A DNA stretch of 64,000 nt. Source: Muribaculum sp. GTDB lineage: Bacteria > Bacteroidota > Bacteroidia > Bacteroidales > Muribaculaceae. This document shows, one piece after another, positions 59,751 to 64,000 of this stretch. Position numbers and translations under genes: made by a program. Numbering within the stretch: position 1 is the stretch's first letter; every line of letters starts with the position of its first letter. The stretch lies in the NCBI GenBank assembly GCA_009775095.1, contig VSOZ01000001.1:295779-359778 (forward strand), in the 5' to 3' direction. The notes below the pieces were generated by a model. The model saw only the letters and a program-made list of their open reading frames with translations. It was not told the DNA's origin and searched no databases.

Positions 59751-60614
59751 ATGGCAGATATAAAAATCGCCGGCATCATGAGAGCCGGAGCATACTCGCC
59801 CAATCATATAGGAAACGATGCGGCCATTTTCAACGCCACCGCCGACCAGCTGCGCAAACGCGGATGCATAGTAAGCATATACAGCGAAGAGCAGTTCATA
59901 GCGGGTGAGGTCAAAGAGGACATCATAATCAACATGTGCCGCGAAATGAAGTCAATCCACCTCTTGCAGAAACGCGAGGACGAAGGGGCGCTTGTAATCA
60001 ACTCGGGCTACGGCATAGAAAACTGTACCCGCGAGCGCATGACCCGAATCCTTGTAGGCTCGGGCATACCCTATCCCGAAAGCCTTATCGTGAACACAAA
60101 CGAGGGAGTGACAGCCGCGCTGAAAAAAAGCGACTTCACCCGGTGCTGGATAAAACGCGGCGACTTCCACGCCATGCACAAGGAGGACGTAAGCTACGTG
60201 CGTCACCCCGAAGAAGCTCAGGAAGTGCTTCAGGAGTACTTTCTGCGCGGCATAAAACGTGCGGTCATAAACCGACATCTCGAAGGCGACCTCATAAAGT
60301 TCTACGGCGTTCAGGACACATCGTTCTTCTTCTGGTTCTACCCCTTCGACGCCGGCCACTCGAAGTACGGCCACGAAGCCATCAACGGCAAGTCGCAAGG
60401 CATCGGTTTCGACAAAGACCACCTGCGCGACATATGCCGCCGCGCCGGCGAGGCGCTTGACGTGAAGATCTACGGTGGCGACTGCATAGTAAGCCCCGAC
60501 GGCACCATACGCATCATCGACTTCAACGACTGGCCCAGCTTCGCTCCCTGCCGTCAGGAAGCCGCTCCCTACATAGCGAAGTGCATACTCAACACTATCA
60601 AGAACCGTAAATAG
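59751..60614 (+). CDS. ATP-grasp superfamily protein, unknown substrate
   Basis: A 287-residue ATP-grasp-like ligase or kinase. The N-terminal pre-ATP domain (AGIMRAGAYSPNHIGNDAAI) precedes the ATP-grasp part with CWIKRGDFHAM (lysine for the phosphates), INRHLEGDLIKFYGVQDTSF and the metal-binding end VSPDGTIRIIDFNDWPSF. It lies 8 nt before the CDP-alcohol phosphatidyltransferase gene. The neighbours suggest work on an inositol-containing intermediate, perhaps adding an amino acid or another acyl-phosphate partner; that is conjecture. RimK-like enzymes are the nearest fold match. Confidence 0.75.
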   Translation: MADIKIAGIMRAGAYSPNHIGNDAAIFNATADQLRKRGCIVSIYSEEQFIAGEVKEDIIINMCREMKSIHLLQKREDEGALVINSGYGIENCTRERMTRILVGSGIPYPESLIVNTNEGVTAALKKSDFTRCWIKRGDFHAMHKEDVSYVRHPEEAQEVLQEYFLRGIKRAVINRHLEGDLIKFYGVQDTSFFFWFYPFDAGHSKYGHEAINGKSQGIGFDKDHLRDICRRAGEALDVKIYGGDCIVSPDGTIRIIDFNDWPSFAPCRQEAAPYIAKCILNTIKNRK

Positions 60615-60622
60615 ACCGCGCG

Positions 60623-61570
60623 ATGAACAACGACAATAAACCGACCTCGACAAACTACCGCGACACCCTGAAGTCGATGGACACCGAGGAGCATATCGAT
60701 CTGGCCTTTTACCGCCCAATAGGATATGCGTGGGCCTGCCTCGCAAAGAAGCTCGGAGTGACACCCAACGCCATAACCATAGCATCGATATTTCTCGGCA
60801 TTGGTGCGGGCATAGCATTTTACTTCAACGACATGTGGATCAACGTCGCCGGCATGCTTCTGCTCGTGTGGGCCAATTCGTTTGACTCGGCCGACGGACA
60901 GCTCGCGCGCATGACAAAGCAATACTCCCGCATAGGGCGTATACTTGACGGACTCAGCGGCGACTTGTGGTTTGCCACCATATACGTAGCCATATGTCTG
61001 CGCGAGAACCACACCTCTGACTTCTTCATGGCCCACCCGTGGCTAATATGGGTTGTAGCCGTCGTGACCGGCATATGCCATGCAAAACAGGCGGCCATGG
61101 CCGATTACTACCGGCAGTTTCACCTCTATTTCCTCAAAGGAGAGGAGGGCAGCGAGCTGGAGAATGCCGACAACCTGAAAAAGAAGCTTGCCGAGCTGTC
61201 ATGGAGCCGCGACTTCTGGAAGAAGCTCACAATGACGTTCTACACCAACTATACGGTAAATCAAGAAGCCACCACACGCTCCATGCAGGCGCTCCGCGCC
61301 GAACTGCACCGGCGTTTTCCCGACGGAGTCATTCCGCAGTCATTCCGCGATGTGTTCCGCGTCAAGAGCCTGCCGTTGATGAAATATACCAACATATTGT
61401 CATTCAACTGGCGCACGATAGCCCTCTTCACATCACTGTTTCTTCAGATGCCGTGGCTATACTTCGCCTTTGAGCTGACAGTACTCAACATACTCCTTAT
61501 ATATATGGTGGTGCGCCACGAAAAGATATGCAAGACGTTTACAAACCAATTGAAAGATGGCAAATACTGA
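60623..61570 (+). CDS. CDP-alcohol phosphatidyltransferase (probable phosphatidylinositol-phosphate synthase)
   Basis: A 315-residue membrane enzyme that transfers a phosphatidyl group from CDP-diacylglycerol to an alcohol. The catalytic motif is visible as D88, D91, G92, A95, R96 (DSADGQLAR), G105, D109 and D114. The last spacing is D-x4-D instead of the usual D-x3-D. About six helices flank it (ITIASIFLGIGAGIAF, WLIWVVAVVTGI, LYFAFELTVLNILLI). With inositol-phosphate synthase and a HAD phosphatase in the same group, the acceptor is most likely inositol phosphate. It overlaps the HAD gene by 14 nt. Confidence 0.85.
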   Translation: MNNDNKPTSTNYRDTLKSMDTEEHIDLAFYRPIGYAWACLAKKLGVTPNAITIASIFLGIGAGIAFYFNDMWINVAGMLLLVWANSFDSADGQLARMTKQYSRIGRILDGLSGDLWFATIYVAICLRENHTSDFFMAHPWLIWVVAVVTGICHAKQAAMADYYRQFHLYFLKGEEGSELENADNLKKKLAELSWSRDFWKKLTMTFYTNYTVNQEATTRSMQALRAELHRRFPDGVIPQSFRDVFRVKSLPLMKYTNILSFNWRTIALFTSLFLQMPWLYFAFELTVLNILLIYMVVRHEKICKTFTNQLKDGKY

Positions 61571-62270
61571 CATAAAAGGCATAATATTTGACTACGGCGG
61601 CACAATTGACAGCCGCGGCACCCATTGGAGCGAAGTCATATGGGACGGTTATCTCGCCTCCGGCGTGAACATCGACAAACCCACATTTCGCGACGCATAT
61701 GTATTTGCCGAGCGCGAACTCGCCAAAACGCCCCACATACTTCCCGGCGACAACTTCTATGACCTTCTGCTCAAGAAAATGAAGATCGAGCTTGGATATC
61801 TTGCCGACAACTCTGCGATACCGCCGACAGACGTCGAACGGCTTGCCCCTGACATTGCCCGTTATTGCTACGACCGCGCCCGCGAGTGCGTTGAAGAAGC
61901 CCGTCCGGTACTTGACCGGCTTGCCGAAAGCTACCCGATGGTGCTAGTCAGCAACTTTTACGGCAATATCGAGTCGGTTCTCTCCGACTTCAACCTGCTC
62001 GGCTACTTCCGCAGCATCATAGAGAGCGCCGTGGTAGGCGTACGCAAACCCGACCCGCGCATATTCTCACTCGGGGTCGAAGCTCTCGGACTGAAGCCGT
62101 CGGAAGTGCTCGTAGTCGGCGACTCGTATAAAAAAGATATTGTCCCGGCCGAAAGCATCGGCTGCAAAGTGGCTTGGCTCAAGGGAAAAGGCTGGACTGC
62201 CGATGAAGATGCCGTCATGCATCCTGCAATCATAAAAAGCCTTGCGGAGCTGGTCGAGGTAGCATTATAG
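61557..62270 (+). CDS. HAD-superfamily hydrolase, possible phosphatidylinositol-phosphate phosphatase
   Basis: A 237-residue HAD hydrolase with a helical cap. Motif I is IIFDYGGTID, in which the second aspartate of the usual DxD is glycine (G14). Motif II is LVSNFYG, motif III is RKPDPRIF and motif IV is VVGDSYKKDI. The changed motif I is found in some HAD families and may alter phosphatase ability. It starts within the end of the phosphatidyltransferase gene. The inferred task is to remove the phosphate from phosphatidylinositol phosphate, the last step of the pathway. Confidence 0.8.
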   Translation: MANTDIKGIIFDYGGTIDSRGTHWSEVIWDGYLASGVNIDKPTFRDAYVFAERELAKTPHILPGDNFYDLLLKKMKIELGYLADNSAIPPTDVERLAPDIARYCYDRARECVEEARPVLDRLAESYPMVLVSNFYGNIESVLSDFNLLGYFRSIIESAVVGVRKPDPRIFSLGVEALGLKPSEVLVVGDSYKKDIVPAESIGCKVAWLKGKGWTADEDAVMHPAIIKSLAELVEVAL

Positions 62271-62491
62271 TATTTTAATCAACACCCCGTATATCGCATT
62301 TATTATTAACCTATTTAAACTAAAAACGCTTATTTTTAGCTATTCTTCACGAAAAATAATAAAAGTTAGCTGAAAAAACTTTTTACGTTTGGAAAATTAA
62401 GATTACTTTTACGCGATTTTCCCTTTGAAAGAGAAAATCATCGTAGTGAAAGAAGTATAACTAAAATAAGAATTTAATTACTATCACAAAC
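62271..62491. other. AT-rich leader before inositol-phosphate synthase
   Basis: A 220-nt interval without a gene. It contains CTATTCTTCACGAAAAA (about 62339-62355), which also occurs exactly before the toxin-antitoxin operon (about 56300-56316). No TAnnTTTG box with a good -33 was found, but the length and base composition suggest that MIPS has its own promoter here. Confidence 0.4.
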
Positions 62492-63799
62492 ATGAACCAG
62501 AATGACGTAAAGAAGGCCGAAGGTAAACTTGGCATTCTCGTTGTAGGACTCGGTGCTGTAAGTTCTACATTTATGACAGGTGTATTGATGGCCCGCAAAG
62601 GTCTCGCCAAGCCCGTAGGCTCAATGACTCAGTACGACATCATGAGAGTAGGTGAAGGCGCCGACAAGAAATATCTCAAATACAACCAGATCGTTCCCCT
62701 TGCCGACCTCAACGACATCGTGTTCGGCGCATGGGACGTATATCCCGCCAATGCTTACGAGTCAGCTATCAATTGCGAGGTTCTCAAAGAAAAAGACATC
62801 AACCCCGTAAAGGACGAGCTCGAAAAGATCAAGCCCATGAAGGCAGCTTTCGACCATAACTATGCAAGCCGCCTCGACGGCGACAACGTCAAGGACTGCA
62901 AGACCCGTTGGGACATGGTTCAGGAGCTTAAGAAAGATATACGCGACTTCAAGGAAGCCAACGGTTGCGCACGCATCGTAGTGCTCTGGGCCGCTTCTAC
63001 CGAGGTTTACGTTCCCGTAAACGAGCAGATCCACTATCATCTCGCCGACCTCGAAAAGGCCATGAAGGATGATGACCGCGAACACATCGCACCCTCTATG
63101 TGCTACGCTTACGCAGCCCTTACCGAAGGTGCTCCGTTCATCATGGGTGCCCCCAACACCACCGTAGACATACCCGCCATGTGGGAACTCGCCGAAAAGA
63201 CCAAAATGCCTATCGCCGGCAAGGACTTCAAGACAGGCCAGACACTGGTAAAATCAGGCTTCGCCCCCATCATCGGCGTACGTTGCCTCGGTCTCGCAGG
63301 ATGGTTCTCGACCAACATCCTCGGCAACCGCGACGGTCTCGTGCTTGACGAACCCGCCAACTTCCGCACAAAAGAGGTCAGCAAGCTCTCTACGCTCGAG
63401 TCTATCCTCGTGCCCGAACACCAGCCCGACCTCTACACCGACTACTACCACAAAGTACGTATCAACTACTATCCCCCGCGCAACGACAACAAAGAGGGTT
63501 GGGACAACATTGACATCTTCGGCTGGATGGGCTACCCCATGCAGATCAAGATCAACTTCCTCTGCCGCGACTCTATCCTCGCCGCTCCCCTCTGCCTCGA
63601 CCTCTGCCTGCTCTCTGACTTGGCAGCACGTTGCGGACGTTACGGCACTCAGCGCTTCCTGAGCTTCTTCCTCAAGAGCCCGATGCACGACTACACCAAG
63701 GACGAAGTGCCCGTAAACAACCTCTTCGAGCAGTACGTAATGCTCAAGAACGCTATCCGCGAAATGGGCGGCTACAAAGCCGATCAGCTCATCGACTAA
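62492..63799 (+). CDS. myo-Inositol-1(3)-phosphate synthase
   Basis: A 435-residue NAD-dependent enzyme that converts glucose-6-phosphate to inositol phosphate. The Rossmann motif is GLGAVSSTFMTG (20-31), and VVLWAASTEVYVP, GAPFIMGAPNTTVDIP, GKDFKTGQTLVKSGFAP and LGLAGWFSTNILGNRDGL are the MIPS signatures. The length resembles other bacterial MIPS. It is the committed step for inositol lipids and lies downstream, on the same strand, of the phosphatidyltransferase and HAD genes, in its own transcript ending at a strong terminator. The coding sequence is more C-rich at third positions than its neighbours, as often seen in highly expressed genes. Confidence 0.94.
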   Translation: MNQNDVKKAEGKLGILVVGLGAVSSTFMTGVLMARKGLAKPVGSMTQYDIMRVGEGADKKYLKYNQIVPLADLNDIVFGAWDVYPANAYESAINCEVLKEKDINPVKDELEKIKPMKAAFDHNYASRLDGDNVKDCKTRWDMVQELKKDIRDFKEANGCARIVVLWAASTEVYVPVNEQIHYHLADLEKAMKDDDREHIAPSMCYAYAALTEGAPFIMGAPNTTVDIPAMWELAEKTKMPIAGKDFKTGQTLVKSGFAPIIGVRCLGLAGWFSTNILGNRDGLVLDEPANFRTKEVSKLSTLESILVPEHQPDLYTDYYHKVRINYYPPRNDNKEGWDNIDIFGWMGYPMQIKINFLCRDSILAAPLCLDLCLLSDLAARCGRYGTQRFLSFFLKSPMHDYTKDEVPVNNLFEQYVMLKNAIREMGGYKADQLID

Positions 63800-63827
63800 C
63801 AGACGATAGTTTAAGAATAAATTCACC

Positions 63828-63864
63828 GACGGGAGGCCGCTTGATTGCAGCCTCCCGTCTTTTT
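63828..63864 (+). terminator. Terminator of the inositol-phosphate synthase gene
   Basis: GACGGGAGGC (63828-63837) pairs with GCCTCCCGTC (63850-63859) round a 12-base loop and is followed by five T residues. Confidence 0.9.
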
Positions 63865-63879
63865 ACATATACCGAAATC

Positions 63880-64000
63880 GGATCAATGAAAAACCGGTTG
63901 ATAAAAGGGAGTGTCGGAGACACTAAATATGGGTCAGCGGATTTTCCCGGTTGGCGAATGCCCTTTTCAACCATATTGTGTAGCCAGTCTGAACATGAAG
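63880..64000 (-). repeat. Dispersed intergenic repeat, inverted partial copy
   Basis: Read on the minus strand, 63906-63880 gives TTTTATCAACCGG, T-run, CATTGATCC, a variant of the end block of the repeats at 29091-29114 and 33777-33804. The following part contains GTGTCGGAGACAC, similar to the GAGTCGGAGACTC before the element at 33836. The copy is cut by the window edge. Confidence 0.55.

Noticed and set aside
60623..61570. Alternative reading of the CDP-alcohol enzyme as PgsA (phosphatidylglycerophosphate synthase)
   Set aside because: The context with inositol-phosphate synthase, the longer chain and the different motif spacing favour an inositol-type acceptor over glycerol-3-phosphate.

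Overview
The window comes from a gut-type member of the Bacteroidales, most likely Muribaculaceae or a close relative. The grounds are two SusC/SusD loci with FecR/ECF-sigma regulators, Bacteroidetes-type promoters (TTTG or TTG, about 20 nt, then TAnnTTTG), almost no Shine-Dalgarno sites, and several families typical of the order (DUF2851, DUF3256, DUF5106, C10 proteases). No complete mobile element, CRISPR array or rRNA operon is present. The family-level placement is inference.

Layout. 1-2.8 kb (minus): a TolC / HlyD / ABC-2 permease efflux operon, cut by the window edge. 3.0-14.7 kb (minus): ECF sigma, FecR, SusC with an STN domain, SusD, then a DcuC-type transporter, isoaspartyl dipeptidase, a secreted esterase-like protein and an M14 carboxypeptidase. 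It has the regulatory and uptake layout of a polysaccharide utilisation locus, but its downstream enzymes are peptidases. 14.9-16.6 kb: an 11-residue-repeat protein and an Fsr-like MFS exporter. 16.6-28.5 kb: housekeeping genes (DUF721, recF, rlmN, DUF2851, polA, a polyprenyl diphosphate synthase) around a NamZ / SSS symporter / WYL-regulator group that looks like cell-wall sugar salvage. 28.6-34.4 kb: twin tRNA-Asn, a C10 protease, the SRP RNA, recO, a YdeI-like protein, rpsT between twin tRNA-Glu genes, and copies of a dispersed intergenic repeat.

34.7-45.2 kb (minus): a secreted DUF5106 thioredoxin-like protein, a CE1-type esterase, a GDPD and a metallophosphoesterase, then xseB/xseA, DUF3256, a DEAD-box helicase, der and a 6TM ion channel with an altered selectivity filter. 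45.4-56.2 kb (plus): a second regulated SusCD locus (sigma, FecR, SusC, SusD, an IPT-domain surface protein, a GH51 arabinofuranosidase), evidently for arabinose-containing glycans. 56.4-56.9 kb: an antitoxin/YafQ toxin pair in which the toxin is cut by a nonsense codon. 57.0-63.8 kb (plus): nfo, pdxA, then a nucleotidyltransferase, an ATP-grasp protein, a CDP-alcohol phosphatidyltransferase, a HAD hydrolase and myo-inositol-phosphate synthase, i.e. the inositol-lipid type of cluster.

The items most worth following up are the peptidase-equipped SusCD locus, the unexplained ATP-grasp and nucleotidyltransferase of the inositol cluster, the YafQ nonsense mutation, the DNA polymerase I whose proofreading residues are gone, and an unassigned structured RNA candidate behind the SRP RNA. 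Several gene starts were moved from upstream TTG/GTG codons to internal ATGs; each case is explained in its entry.
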